Of a stretch of DNA of 64,000 bases, positions 1-9,400 are shown in pieces. The stretch lies in NCBI GenBank assembly GCA_964501715.1, contig CAZCTR010000001.1, forward strand, positions 1 through 64,000, read 5' to 3'. This stretch comes from M55B118 sp964501715 (GTDB lineage Bacteria > Bacillota_I > Bacilli_A > Izemoplasmatales > Izemoplasmataceae). The translations under genes and the position numbers were made by a program. Position 1 is the stretch's first letter, and each line of letters opens with the position of its first letter. The notes beneath the pieces are model-generated. The model had not been told where the DNA came from. It did no database searches and was given only the letters and a program-made list of their open reading frames with translations.

Positions 1-42
1 CTCGATGACGAAGGTCGAACCTTCGAAACGGTATTCTGACAT
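1..42 (-). CDS. N-terminal fragment of an unidentified protein
   Basis: Only the first 14 codons are in the window (MSEYRFEGSTFVIE). The ATG lies just downstream of the GH30 gene stop, with the ribosome-binding sequence AGGTGTGACC in front of it, so the two genes are probably one operon read leftward. The fragment is too short to identify; by context it may belong to the same glycan-use locus. Confidence 0.6.
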   Translation of the reverse strand, partial: MSEYRFEGSTFVIE

Positions 43-44
43 GG

Positions 45-1364
45 TCACACCTCGATTGTAATGGTTGATATGCTGCGTCTTTCGATCGGACACGTGTAGG
101 ACTGGTCGTTGAACTTGAATGTCAAGGACTCGTCGGTTTCTGTCTCGTTTTGCACCACGACGGCCAATGAGCCGTCAGGGTTCATGAAAGCTACATGCCC
201 CACTTCGGTGTTCGCACTTTCACAGTCGATCCGTTTCGCGCCTGGCAGCACGTGCTTGGAGAAATGCGCAATGGCATAATAGGAGACATTGTAGTGAAGC
301 TTCTTCTCCTTGGTGTCGGCAATGATCGGCGCGTCACAGTAATTGCCCACATGGTTGGGGCCCCCGAATTCATTGAGCACCAGATTCCAATCCAGATAGC
401 CCTCACAATGGTTTGAGATGTCGCCGATCATATTGCGGGCATACCTTTCACCGTTCTCAAAGACCTGAAGCTGCACACCGCCTTCCACACACCCCTCAGT
501 GAAGAGGATATGTTTATCGGGTGCCATCTCGTGCACGGTCGATAGGTTCTCGAAGGCTTCACTCACGTACCAATGGATGCCTGTGCCCCAGACATGCCTT
601 TTCGCTTCTTCATCACCATAAATGGTCTCGGCGCGCGGGATGAGCATGTCGCGGTTATGATCCCATACGATGATGCCGACGGAAGCATGCGGGCTTCTTT
701 CTAAAGTCGGTCCGAGATGATGCTTGACAAAATCCCTTTCCTCCTCGTCACTGTAAAGACAGGAATCCCAAGTCTGTTTGGCCGCAGGTTCGTTCTGGAC
801 ACTGACCGCAAAGATGGACAGGTCAGCCTCTTTGAACTTCTCGATGAACTTGACGTAATAATCCGCCCAGGTCTGCCTGTATTCAGCAAGCAATTTTCCC
901 CCGTTGTTCATCTCTTTGTTCGTCTTCATCCAAGCCGGCGGACTCCAAGGGGATGCAAGCAGGCTGATTTTCTCTCCCCTGATGGCTTCGGCATCCTTGA
1001 TCATGGGGATGACCAGACGGTGTTCACGGCTGATGTCGAAAGAGTTCAAGGAAGTATCATACTCATCGACATACGAATAATTCTCAAGCGAGAAGTCACA
1101 ACTGTTGATGTGCACTCTTCCCAGACTGTAATTCAATCCTTCAACGGGGTCATAGTAGGCTTTCAGGACTTCTGTCCTTTTATCCTCAGGCATCTGTGAT
1201 AAAGTGTAGGCCGCAGATTCTGTGAAAGCACCCCCGAAACCGAACATGGTCTGATAGGTTCTTTTAGGGTTCAAGGTGATGGTTCCATCGGATGCATTCG
1301 TCTCGAGATTCACAATCTCATGACGACGCCCGCTGTGTTTCGAGGTCATATGGTGTGTAATCAT
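45..1364 (-). CDS. Glycoside hydrolase family 30 (glucosylceramidase-like beta-glycosidase)
   Basis: A 439-residue retaining beta-glycosidase of the GH30 (beta-glucosylceramidase/beta-1,6-glucanase) type. Counting from the chosen start, the acid/base glutamate sits in VSVQNEP (E192) and the nucleophile in LFTEGC (E290); the N-terminal GFGGAFTESAAY and SPWSPPAWMK stretches are family hallmarks. A short C-terminal beta domain follows the barrel. There is no signal peptide, so it probably acts in the cytosol on an imported oligosaccharide. The start was set at 1364 because the in-frame ATG 15 bases upstream lies in front of GGAGGAA, which is well spaced (6 bases) for the internal ATG. Two LacI/CcpA-like operators lie directly upstream, so induction by sugar or catabolite repression is likely. 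The exact substrate (glucosyl, fucosyl or xylosyl) cannot be told. Confidence 0.88.
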   Translation of the reverse strand: MITHHMTSKHSGRRHEIVNLETNASDGTITLNPKRTYQTMFGFGGAFTESAAYTLSQMPEDKRTEVLKAYYDPVEGLNYSLGRVHINSCDFSLENYSYVDEYDTSLNSFDISREHRLVIPMIKDAEAIRGEKISLLASPWSPPAWMKTNKEMNNGGKLLAEYRQTWADYYVKFIEKFKEADLSIFAVSVQNEPAAKQTWDSCLYSDEEERDFVKHHLGPTLERSPHASVGIIVWDHNRDMLIPRAETIYGDEEAKRHVWGTGIHWYVSEAFENLSTVHEMAPDKHILFTEGCVEGGVQLQVFENGERYARNMIGDISNHCEGYLDWNLVLNEFGGPNHVGNYCDAPIIADTKEKKLHYNVSYYAIAHFSKHVLPGAKRIDCESANTEVGHVAFMNPDGSLAVVVQNETETDESLTFKFNDQSYTCPIERRSISTITIEV

Positions 1365-1377
1365 GGGTTCCTCCAGC

Positions 1378-1395
1378 ATCGCAAACGTTTTCGAT
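1378..1395. promoter_or_regulatory. LacI-family/cre-like operator upstream of GH30
   Basis: ATCGCAAACGTTTTCGAT is an 18-bp palindrome with one mismatched pair centred on CG, the form bound by LacI/GalR/CcpA-family repressors. It lies between the ribosome binding site and the proposed promoter of the GH30 gene. It departs from the cre consensus at the two outer positions, so a dedicated LacI-type regulator is as likely as CcpA. Confidence 0.6.
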
Positions 1396-1423
1396 TTTAA
1401 ATTACCACAGATGTAACCGTTTT

Positions 1424-1440
1424 ACTATAACGTTTTCGAT
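1424..1440 (-). promoter_or_regulatory. GH30 promoter -10 with second operator half-site
   Basis: On the minus strand TATAGT (1429-1424) can serve as -10 with TTATTT 17 bases upstream as a weak -35. The spacer holds a second copy of the ATCGAAAACGTT motif seen at 1383-1395, the copies about 46 bases apart, a spacing suited to paired repressor binding. Confidence 0.45.
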
Positions 1441-1543
1441 TTTTATAAATAACGTGTTATTTTTATAATTAAAGGTGGTTTACTGGAATGCTTTCTCCTT
1501 TTGTCCATTCAGCGACGCAAGGTGTTTTTCATTCCTGTCATAC

Positions 1544-1577
1544 AAAAAACATGGCCGTTTTCATGACCATGTTTTGT
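1544..1577 (-). terminator. Rho-independent terminator of the helicase gene
   Basis: AAAACATGG pairs with CCATGTTTT across a 12-base loop and on the minus strand is followed by a T run. It lies 15 bases after the helicase stop. Confidence 0.65.
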
Positions 1578-1591
1578 GTATATGTGAACGT

Positions 1592-3934
1592 TCATTCATT
1601 GTCGGTCTTCATCCAGAACTCCCGGATTGCCGTTTGGATGTGATCTTCCAAATGAATGGTTTTTCCGTGCCAATGCGTGGGCATGAGGCTTTTGTATTTC
1701 CTGTGCCGATAACGGCTGTCGAGAAGTATGGCGACACCTTTGTCCTCCTGCCTTCGGATGACACGCCCGACCGCCTGTATGACCTTGTTCATGCCGGGGT
1801 AGGTGTAGGCGTAATCGAACCCGTCGAATCCTTGGTCCGTGTAATAATCGCGCAAGAGCTGGTTCATCGTGGAAAGCGCGGGCAGGGCGACACCGACCAC
1901 CAGTACTCCGTTCAGCATGTCCCCTACGTAATCGACCCCTTCGCTGAATGATCCTCCGAGGACGGAGAACATGATCTTTGGACGGACCGGGGTCTTCTTG
2001 AAAGCATCAAGCATGTCCCTGCGCTCCATAAGGCTCATGTCACGCTTCTGGACGAGGACGTCATAGTTGGTCGCGTCAAAGTGTTCAAGCACCATGTTCA
2101 TGTATTTGTAGGACGGGAAGAACGCGATGTAGTTCCCTGTTTTCACCTCGAGCATCGCATAGAGCGTATCGAGGATCCTTTCGACACTCGCCGGGCGGTC
2201 ATGGTAGCGCGTCGAGGTCGACACATCGACAAACAGGCCGAGGCGGTCAGGGTCGAAGGGACTCGGCACCTCGAGCGCCTTGCCCTCGCCCCTTGTGATG
2301 AGATTGGAGAAGTATCGCACAGGTTTCAGCGTGGCCGAGAAGAGGACCGTGCCGTAGCTTCTGTCATTGATGGTCTCGCTGAGAGGGCCTGAGGCGTCCA
2401 GGCATACTATGTTGAAGGAGACATCCTCTTCTTCCGCCTCGATGGTGAAACGGAAGGCTTCAGTGAAGTATTCGCTCAGGCGCGAGAATTCAAGCACCCG
2501 GAAATAGGCTTCCCTTATCTGTTTGCGTTTCTTGTGTTTCTTGTGGGTCTCCAGCAAGTCTCCGAGGAACCCCACTAGCTGTTCGACCGCTTGCAGGAGT
2601 TCCGTGTCCAAAGACGACTCGATATGGATGCGCGCTTTTTCAATCTCGTGGACGCGCATCCTTTCCTCCATGAGTGCTTTGAGCCTTCCCACCCTTTTAA
2701 GCGGGGAGGGCTTGATGCCTTTCAAGGTATGTTCCATGGCCTTGACCTCGCTCATGTACAGTGATGTCGAATGCATGGCACGGCTTCTGTCGACCAGGTT
2801 GTGTGCCTCATCGATGAGAAGCTTCGGCTTATAGTGGGTTTCCTCGAAATACCGGATGAGTTTGATTCGCGGGTCGAATACATAATTGTAATCAGCGATG
2901 ACGACATCGCAATAATTCGAGATGTCAAGCGCGAATTCATGTGGACAGATGTCATGGAAACCGCCGTATTTCATGATGAGGTCGGCATCAAAGACGTCAT
3001 CGTGCACAAAAATGTCCTTAAGAGCCCCTCGCAACCTGTCATAATAGCCTTTCGCATAGGGACACAGCTCAGGGTCGCAGTCGACCTCATCCATGAGACA
3101 CATGTTCTCCTTGGAGTTCAGCGTGATGGCCTTGATCTTGAGGCCGTTATTCTTAAGGGTCTGCATCGTGTCGACCGCGATGGTCTTGCCCGCGTTCTTG
3201 GCGGTCAGGAAAAAGATTTTCTCCTTGTCGTCCTCGAGCGTCTTGAGCCCGGAGAAAAGCGCCCCCACGGTCTTGCCTATCCCGGTGGGGGCCGTGGCGT
3301 AAAGGATGTCATGGGCGACAAGCGTCTTGTAGACGGCCCCCATGAAATGATACTGCCCCTCCCGGTAGGCATCGTGCGGAAAGGCAAGCCCCTCAAGGCT
3401 TTTCCTTTTCTCTAACTGATGGTTCTCATAGATCTCAAGCCAGTGAAGATAGTCATCGACCGCTTCGAACACCAGGCTTTCCAAGGTGCCGAATGGCAGG
3501 GTCTCCTCCAAGTCTTTCGTCTCCCTCGATGGGTGATGGATGTAGGTGAGGCGCAGCCTCACTTCATCCATCTCGTGTTCGAGCGCATAGAGATACCCAT
3601 AGAACACCACCTGCATGCGATGGGCGGGAAAAGTGTCCTTGTCGATGAGTTTGAGGGCGGTCTCTGTGGACTTGATCTCCTCAAGCACCGTCTCACCATC
3701 ATCCTTCAAGACCCCGTCGATCCTTCCGGAAAGATCGAGTGTGAAATCCCCGCGGGTGATGCGTCCCTTGACAAGCACTTCACTTTGCGCGTCATTTCGG
3801 TAATTCTTTTGGTGTTCGCTATGGATTTCCTGACCGAGCTTGCGTGCGCTTTTTCTTCTGGTCTGGCTGGCGAGATTGCCCGTGCCGAAAAGAAATGTCA
3901 CGAGATCCCTGATGGCGATTGAACTTGTCGGCAC
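1592..3934 (-). CDS. PD-(D/E)XK nuclease-XPD/DinG-family helicase
   Basis: A 780-residue superfamily 2 DNA helicase of the DEAD_2 (XPD/DinG/YoaA) group with an N-terminal nuclease-like module. The first ~170 residues show the PD-(D/E)XK signature: D73 in SGRIDGV, E86-x-K88 in LEEIKST and Q108 in QVVFYGY, as in Cas4/RecB-type nucleases. The helicase begins with Walker A APTGIGKT (215-222), has four cysteines (279, 286, 291, 330) placed as in the XPD iron-sulfur cluster domain, DEAH (375-378) and a C-terminal QAVGRVIRR motif VI. Probable role: repair of damaged or branched DNA. Start choice: the far upstream ATG has no ribosome binding site and the ATG at 3940 abuts AGGAGG, so the GTG at 3934, six bases from AGGAGG, is preferred. 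It stands alone between two terminators. Confidence 0.85.
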   Translation of the reverse strand: MPTSSIAIRDLVTFLFGTGNLASQTRRKSARKLGQEIHSEHQKNYRNDAQSEVLVKGRITRGDFTLDLSGRIDGVLKDDGETVLEEIKSTETALKLIDKDTFPAHRMQVVFYGYLYALEHEMDEVRLRLTYIHHPSRETKDLEETLPFGTLESLVFEAVDDYLHWLEIYENHQLEKRKSLEGLAFPHDAYREGQYHFMGAVYKTLVAHDILYATAPTGIGKTVGALFSGLKTLEDDKEKIFFLTAKNAGKTIAVDTMQTLKNNGLKIKAITLNSKENMCLMDEVDCDPELCPYAKGYYDRLRGALKDIFVHDDVFDADLIMKYGGFHDICPHEFALDISNYCDVVIADYNYVFDPRIKLIRYFEETHYKPKLLIDEAHNLVDRSRAMHSTSLYMSEVKAMEHTLKGIKPSPLKRVGRLKALMEERMRVHEIEKARIHIESSLDTELLQAVEQLVGFLGDLLETHKKHKKRKQIREAYFRVLEFSRLSEYFTEAFRFTIEAEEEDVSFNIVCLDASGPLSETINDRSYGTVLFSATLKPVRYFSNLITRGEGKALEVPSPFDPDRLGLFVDVSTSTRYHDRPASVERILDTLYAMLEVKTGNYIAFFPSYKYMNMVLEHFDATNYDVLVQKRDMSLMERRDMLDAFKKTPVRPKIMFSVLGGSFSEGVDYVGDMLNGVLVVGVALPALSTMNQLLRDYYTDQGFDGFDYAYTYPGMNKVIQAVGRVIRRQEDKGVAILLDSRYRHRKYKSLMPTHWHGKTIHLEDHIQTAIREFWMKTDNE

Positions 3935-4006
3935 AAACATCCTCCTCTCTTGTTCACACTTCATAGAGTACTACGGAATTGCTTTTTCATAAAGGGTAGT
4001 ACAAAA

Positions 4007-4030
4007 AAATAGACACGGACGTGTCTATTT
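4007..4030 (-). terminator. Terminator of yitT-like gene
   Basis: A perfect 10-bp stem, AAATAGACAC/GTGTCTATTT with a GGAC loop, overlaps the yitT-like stop codon; on the minus strand it is followed by a run of Ts. Confidence 0.85.
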
Positions 4031-4882
4031 TATTGGAACCTTGTGAAAATAACCGTTCAGATGATGCACAGGGGACATGGTGATGAAAGCGTCGGGATCG
4101 ATAGAAGTGATGAGGTTTTCGATGTCATAGACTTCGTGGGTCTGGGTGATCATCCAGAGGATGGTGCGGTGGTCCCCTGTATAAGCGCCCTTTCCGTCGA
4201 TCATGGTCACACCCCTAATGAAATGTTCGATGATCGCGTTCTTGACCGCTTCACCCTCATCTGTGAGGATGTCGAGCCGGACCCGTTTATAGGCGGTGTG
4301 CAATTGGTCGATGAGAAGATTCGTCACCACGAAACTGAGCAGGGTGTAAAACGCGAACTGTGAATCGAAGATGAGCAGCGAGGCGCTGAGGATGATGGTG
4401 TTTGCGACCAGGCCGATATAACCGATGCTCATCTGCAGTCTGATCGAAAGATACTGCGCGACGATGTCGATGCCACCTGTAGAGGCTCCGCTTTTGAGTG
4501 TCATCGCAGCGCCAAGACCGATCAACCCCCCTCCGAGGACGCTCATCGCGAGAATGTCCTCACCGATCGCGAGAGAGGAATATTCGAGACCACCTATGAG
4601 CAATCCCTGCAAAAGAATCGAGTAGATGGAATAATAGACGAAAGTCTTCGAGATGCCCTTCAAACCAAGAATCATGATTGGGATGTTAAGCGCGACCACC
4701 ACAAAGCCAAGGTTGATGTTGAGTCCGGTGCGGTTGATGAAAAACTGTGTGAGTCTTGCAAAACCGGTGAGTCCTCCCGGAAGGAGGTTCGCGGGAACGA
4801 TGAAAAGACTGACGCCAATAGAGAACACCAAAGTCCCAAGCGTCACCATGATGATCCGTCTGATTTCGACATGCAAGCGCAT
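4025..4882 (-). CDS. YitT family membrane protein with DUF2179 domain
   Basis: A 285-residue integral membrane protein of the YitT/YpjC type. Five or six hydrophobic segments fill residues 10-190, with the family-typical glycine-rich stretches NLLPGGLTG and SGASTGGIDI; the soluble DUF2179 domain follows (about 205-280, containing GKGAYTGDHRTILW). Function is not established for the family. AAGGAG eight bases before the ATG supports the start. The gene has its own promoter with a perfect TTGACA -35, and an inverted repeat over its -10, so it may be specifically regulated. Not linked in an operon to its neighbours. Confidence 0.85.
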   Translation of the reverse strand: MRLHVEIRRIIMVTLGTLVFSIGVSLFIVPANLLPGGLTGFARLTQFFINRTGLNINLGFVVVALNIPIMILGLKGISKTFVYYSIYSILLQGLLIGGLEYSSLAIGEDILAMSVLGGGLIGLGAAMTLKSGASTGGIDIVAQYLSIRLQMSIGYIGLVANTIILSASLLIFDSQFAFYTLLSFVVTNLLIDQLHTAYKRVRLDILTDEGEAVKNAIIEHFIRGVTMIDGKGAYTGDHRTILWMITQTHEVYDIENLITSIDPDAFITMSPVHHLNGYFHKVPIK

Positions 4883-4897
4883 GGTATCACTCCTTAC

Positions 4898-4920
4898 ATT
4901 AAAGTCTTAATCACTTTAAT
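4898..4920. promoter_or_regulatory. Inverted repeat overlapping the yitT-like promoter
   Basis: ATTAAAGT and ACTTTAAT form perfect 8-bp arms around a 7-base centre. The right arm contains the proposed -10, so a bound dimeric regulator would block transcription. No regulator gene is adjacent. Confidence 0.5.
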
Positions 4921-4941
4921 CTTTAAGGCGCCGCATGTCAA
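4913..4941 (-). promoter_or_regulatory. Promoter of yitT-like gene
   Basis: Minus-strand TTGACA (4941-4936) and TAAAGT (4918-4913) are separated by 17 bases. The -35 matches consensus fully; the -10 matches 4 of 6. Confidence 0.6.
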
Positions 4942-4975
4942 TGGATTGATATGAGGAAAGCGTTCTTTCCAGTGT

Positions 4976-6331
4976 TTATTTGAATAATCGTCTGATCAGG
5001 GAATGCTTTTTCGACGTGTAGGGCGGATAGATGAGGGGAGGGTCGAAACGCGTGCTTTTCTTGACGACTGTCTTGAAGTGCGAGAACGTTTCAAATGAGT
5101 ATTTTCCATGATAACGCCCGAAGCCGCTTTGTCCGACGCCCCCGAAAGGGAGATGGACATTCGCGACCTGGGTGATGGTGTCATTTATGGCGGCGCTTCC
5201 GGAGGGGACACGACGGAGCACGGTACGCTCTTCCGCTTTCGAACTGGTGAAAAGGTAGAGTGCGAGCGGTTTCGGTTTTTCATTGAGTGTGCCGATGAGT
5301 GTTTCAAGGTCACCATAGGTCAACACGGGCAGGATGGGCCCGAAAATCTCCTCTTTCATCACCGGTGTGGTCCAATCGGGCTCATCCATGACCACCGGTG
5401 TGAGTCTTAGCTTCTCCTTGTTTTTCTCATAGGTGTTGAACACCAGATTGTCATCAATGAGGTTCTCAAGCCTCTCGAAGTGCGCACGGTTCACAATTTT
5501 TCCAAGATGTGTTGCATCCGTTGGATACATGGCCTTTAAAGCCTTCATGAGTTCTCCCATGAACGCGTTCTTCACCGAACGTTCGACATAGACATAATCC
5601 GGGGCGATGCAGGTCTGTCCCGCATTGATGAATTTGCCGAAGACAATCCTTTTTGCGGCGATCCTCAGATCCGCGGAAGCTGTCACGATGGTGGGGCTTT
5701 TGCCTCCGAGTTCGAGCGTCACCGGGGTCAGGTTTTTCGCCGCGGCCTCATAGACATGCTTGCCGACCTGTGTGCTCCCGGTGAAGAATATATGGTCGAA
5801 TGGAAGACTGGTGAGCAGAGCGGCCACGTCCTTCTCTCCTGTCACAAGTGTGACATGTTCGCCCTCGAAATAGGTATCAAAAAGCTTCATCAGAAGACGT
5901 TCGGTCGCAGGCGTCTGTTCACTCGGTTTCAAGATTACTGTGTTTCCCGCGGCCAAGGCACCGACAAGGGGTTCGATCAGCAGGTGAAAAGGATAGTTGA
6001 ACGGGGCGAGAACCAAGACATTGCCGAGAGGCTCGGGCTGCATCCAGCTGCGTGTCAGCCCATGGTAGAACGGGGTTTTCACTCGGTGTTTTTTCATCCA
6101 CCCTTTCAAATGCTTCAAGGTGTGGTCGATCGAGTGTAGCGTATAGCCCACTTCTGTCATATATGCCTCGAAAGCGCTCTTGCCAAGATCCTCACGAAGG
6201 GCATCGATGATGGCCTGCTCATTGTCCTTGATCAGTGCCTTCAAGGTCTCAAGTGCTTTCCTTCGCGTGTCATGATTTAATGTGAACCCTGTGTCGAAAG
6301 CCGTGCGCTGACGTTTCAATATGTCTTCCAT
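4976..6331 (-). CDS. NAD(P)-dependent aldehyde dehydrogenase (class 3-like)
   Basis: A 451-residue aldehyde dehydrogenase resembling the short fatty-aldehyde/class 3 branch (YwdH/CalB-like), which oxidises aldehydes to acids with NAD(P). Catalytic Cys241 is in NAGQTC, the general base Glu207 in TLELGGKS, and Asn112 in APFNYPF; the GSTQVG turn of the cofactor fold is at 185-190. The protein starts close to the nucleotide-binding region and lacks the long N-terminal arm of tetrameric ALDHs, which fits this branch. AAGGAG eight bases upstream fixes the start. It is monocistronic; physiological substrate unknown. Confidence 0.88.
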   Translation of the reverse strand: MEDILKRQRTAFDTGFTLNHDTRRKALETLKALIKDNEQAIIDALREDLGKSAFEAYMTEVGYTLHSIDHTLKHLKGWMKKHRVKTPFYHGLTRSWMQPEPLGNVLVLAPFNYPFHLLIEPLVGALAAGNTVILKPSEQTPATERLLMKLFDTYFEGEHVTLVTGEKDVAALLTSLPFDHIFFTGSTQVGKHVYEAAAKNLTPVTLELGGKSPTIVTASADLRIAAKRIVFGKFINAGQTCIAPDYVYVERSVKNAFMGELMKALKAMYPTDATHLGKIVNRAHFERLENLIDDNLVFNTYEKNKEKLRLTPVVMDEPDWTTPVMKEEIFGPILPVLTYGDLETLIGTLNEKPKPLALYLFTSSKAEERTVLRRVPSGSAAINDTITQVANVHLPFGGVGQSGFGRYHGKYSFETFSHFKTVVKKSTRFDPPLIYPPYTSKKHSLIRRLFK

Positions 6332-6383
6332 ATCATCATCTCCTTGAATTCATTGTAGCACGAAACCCCACTCCGGATAAAAA

Positions 6384-6405
6384 GGGAAGGTCCGAAGACC
6401 TTCCC
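6384..6405 (-). terminator. Terminator of the giant lipoprotein gene
   Basis: GGGAAGGTC/GACCTTCCC forms a perfect 9-bp stem with a CGAA loop. On the minus strand it is followed by TTTTTAT, six bases after the stop codon. Confidence 0.85.
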
Positions 6406-6410
6406 GATGT

Positions 6411-9400
6411 TCATGACAATCTGAGCAGCTTGACTTCGTCGAGTATCGCATCCTCATACGGACTGTTTGCATCGTTGAGGTCGACATCCGCCCTCAATAT
6501 GATGGTGTATTCCATATCCGGCATGACGACATCTTCAAAAGTGTGTGTGCTGTTCCCGCTCACTGGAGTGATGGTTTCCTGAAGTTCACCATCGTACCAG
6601 AGCTCAAGGCTCATATCGCTTACGGTGTCGTCCGGATCATCAAGCATGGAGAGGTCGACCTGGATGTCATCACCGTCGAACGTCTGGTTCTCGATGGCTA
6701 TGTCGGGAGACTCGAGCGCATCGGTGGTGAAGGTCTCCGTGACTGTAGCGGTCTGTTCGCCTGTACCATCCGAAAGGTCATAGGAATGCATCACCCGGAT
6801 GGTGTACGACTGGTCGCTGTAAAGGTCCGTGAATGAGTGAGGACCAGCTGTGGGGTCATCTATCGAATCCACAACGGCATCATCCATCAACAGCTCGATC
6901 GCCTCAATGGTGTTCAAGTCGTCCGGGTCTGTCTCGTTCACGGTGAATTGGACACTGTTTTCATCCGCATCCATGTCATCGATGGTGATGGTCGGTTCAC
7001 TGTAGGCATCGGTGGTGAAGGTCTCAGTGGTTGTTCCGGTCCTGAGACCCTCTCCATCAAGCATGTCGTATTCATAAGTCACCACGATCTCATAGGCGGT
7101 GTCGGCTTGGAGGTCACTCCAGGTGAAGCTGCCCACAGATGGTGATTCAATATCATCCACCAGGGCATCATCAAGATGGAGTTCAATGGCTGTGACATCT
7201 GCATCGAGTGCATCCGGGTTGTCCAGGCCGACGGTGAATTCCGCGCTGTCATGGTCCACATCATCCATGGTCACGGTGGCGTCCGCTTCCGTATAGGCAT
7301 CGGTGTTCACCGTGTGTTCCGCAAGGGTGCGGTTCACGATGCCTTCGCCATCATGGTAGTCAGTGTCCGCGACGAAGATGAATGTGTAAGCGTGGTCCGA
7401 AAGCAGTTCGGTGAGCGTGATCTCAACGCCGTCCGTGACGTTCTCGAATTCGGCTTTGAGCGTACCCGATTCATCTAGGACCCGCACAGTGCCCTCGGAG
7501 CCCATGATGGTGTCATATGGGTCGTCGATGCTGATGGCGATATCGATCCTGTGTTCCGTGCTCTCTTCATCGAACCCGATGGCCGCTTCGACATCCGGGG
7601 TGGATTTGGATTCTGTAGCGAGCACTTCCTCTGTTCGAATGGAGGCTTCGCCATAATCGACATCCGCTTCGACTGTCACTGTGTAGGCCGTATTGTTCTG
7701 AAGTTCTGTGAAAGTCACATTTTCATCGAGTGTGTCCAATGCCTGACGGCCCCTTTCCACACCATTCTCATAAAGCACGGCATAAAGGCTGTCCATATCA
7801 ATGGTGTCATCAGGGTCCGCGATGGCGATATCGGCACTCAAGGAACCTTTGTCGGTGTCGAGGCCAAGACTGACATCCGGGGCGGCATCATAGCTGGTGA
7901 AGGTGTGGGAATCAAGGGTTTCCTCCTCGCGGATGGACGCCTCCTTCAAATCCACATCCGCGATGACGGAGATGGTGTGTTCGGTATCATTGGCAAGTCC
8001 GGAGAATGTCACGGATTCAGCATGGCTCTCAAGCGCATGCCGGTCGACTTCTGTGCCATTCTCGAAGAGCACGGCATAGAGGCTGTCATGCTCAATGGTG
8101 TCGTGTTTGTCGGTGACAGACACGTCAAACGTGACCGTCCCCTTCTCGGTTGCAACATTCGTGATGGAGGACTCCGGTGCGTCCGGAGTGACATCGATGC
8201 GTACAGTATCGACATCCAGATTCACAGCCTCGTGATTTCCACGGCCGTCTCTGAGATAGTAATCGGTCTCGATTTCAATGAGATAGAACTCACGGTAGTC
8301 GAGATCCAAACCGTCGAACGTGTACTCGTTGTCTTCCTCGTCGAGCAACAGTGTGTCATAGAGTTCCATGACACCCTCACTGTTCTGACGGTACAGTTTC
8401 GCGTAGGTGCTGTTGTCGAGTCGCACCGAGTCAGGGTCGGTGATGATTGCGGTGAAATCTATGGTCCCCGCATCGGCATTGAAATCCGTGATGTCCAGGC
8501 TGGCAGTGGGGACAGCGTTGGCCGAAGTCCTTATGATGGTGGAATAGATTACCCCGGTCTCCTCGCCATCACCTATGTCGTAAGTCGCACTCACAGACAA
8601 TTCGATATCCCTATCAGAAAGCAACCCGCTGACATCATAGAAAAGTTTTTGATTGGAGAGGTATGCCTGCCCGATCGTTTCGTCATAATCCACGTAACGG
8701 ATTGTGGATTCGACCGTGTCGAAATCCGTGATGACGGCGCTTAGCTCGGAGAGGTCCAAAGTGCCTTTGAAAGCATCCTCACTCAAGGTGTTCTCATCGT
8801 ACGTCACATATTGTGGAACTTCGAGCGTGGTTTCAAGAAGCAATGTCTCTTCAGGGCTTTCGCCGTCGTGAAGGTCTATGTCGGCTGTCAAGGTCAAAGT
8901 CAAGGTCTCGCCGTATATCAAGGCGTGATGGGTGAGGCTGACCTCACCGGTTGAAGGTTGCCATGTCTTAAGCGTATCGCCCGCCTCGTTGACGAGCACC
9001 GCTTCAAGTGTGCCATCCACTATGGTCTCATCCGCGTCGTCGATGGTCATCTCGAAAATCGAGGCTCCGACTTCCGAGGTGTTTCCATCCGATTGCGCGC
9101 TCGCTTCCGTGCGCGCATCCGTATCCACGGTATCCTCGATGACGAGGCTTCGCACACCCTCGCCGTCGCCTAGGTCGTATTCCGCTTCAAGCGTCAAGGC
9201 GTAGGTCGTGTCCGAAAGGAGGCCGTCCTTGTGGATGGTCCCTTCGAGTGTCGCGAGGGCTTCACTTTCACTGTTATACGTGAATGTCAGGCTGTCCATG
9301 TCGATCACACTGTCAGGGTCAAGGAAGGTGTAATCGAAACTGAACCCTTCCTGTGTAGCGGTGATTTCACCCAGGCTCACCTCTGGTGCGTCCTGTGCCT

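Noticed and set aside
3967..4001. GTACTAC/GTAGTAC inverted repeat before the helicase gene
   Set aside because: Seven-base arms 21 bases apart can arise by chance and no other feature supports a function.
4955..4970. GGAAAG/CTTTCC hairpin after the aldehyde dehydrogenase gene as a terminator
   Set aside because: The stem is only six base pairs and no T run follows on the minus strand.
7551..8744. Long plus-strand open frame opposite the giant lipoprotein
   Set aside because: It is fully antisense to a gene with lipobox, ribosome binding site and terminator; the repeat composition keeps the opposite frame open. No ribosome binding site or recognisable domain.
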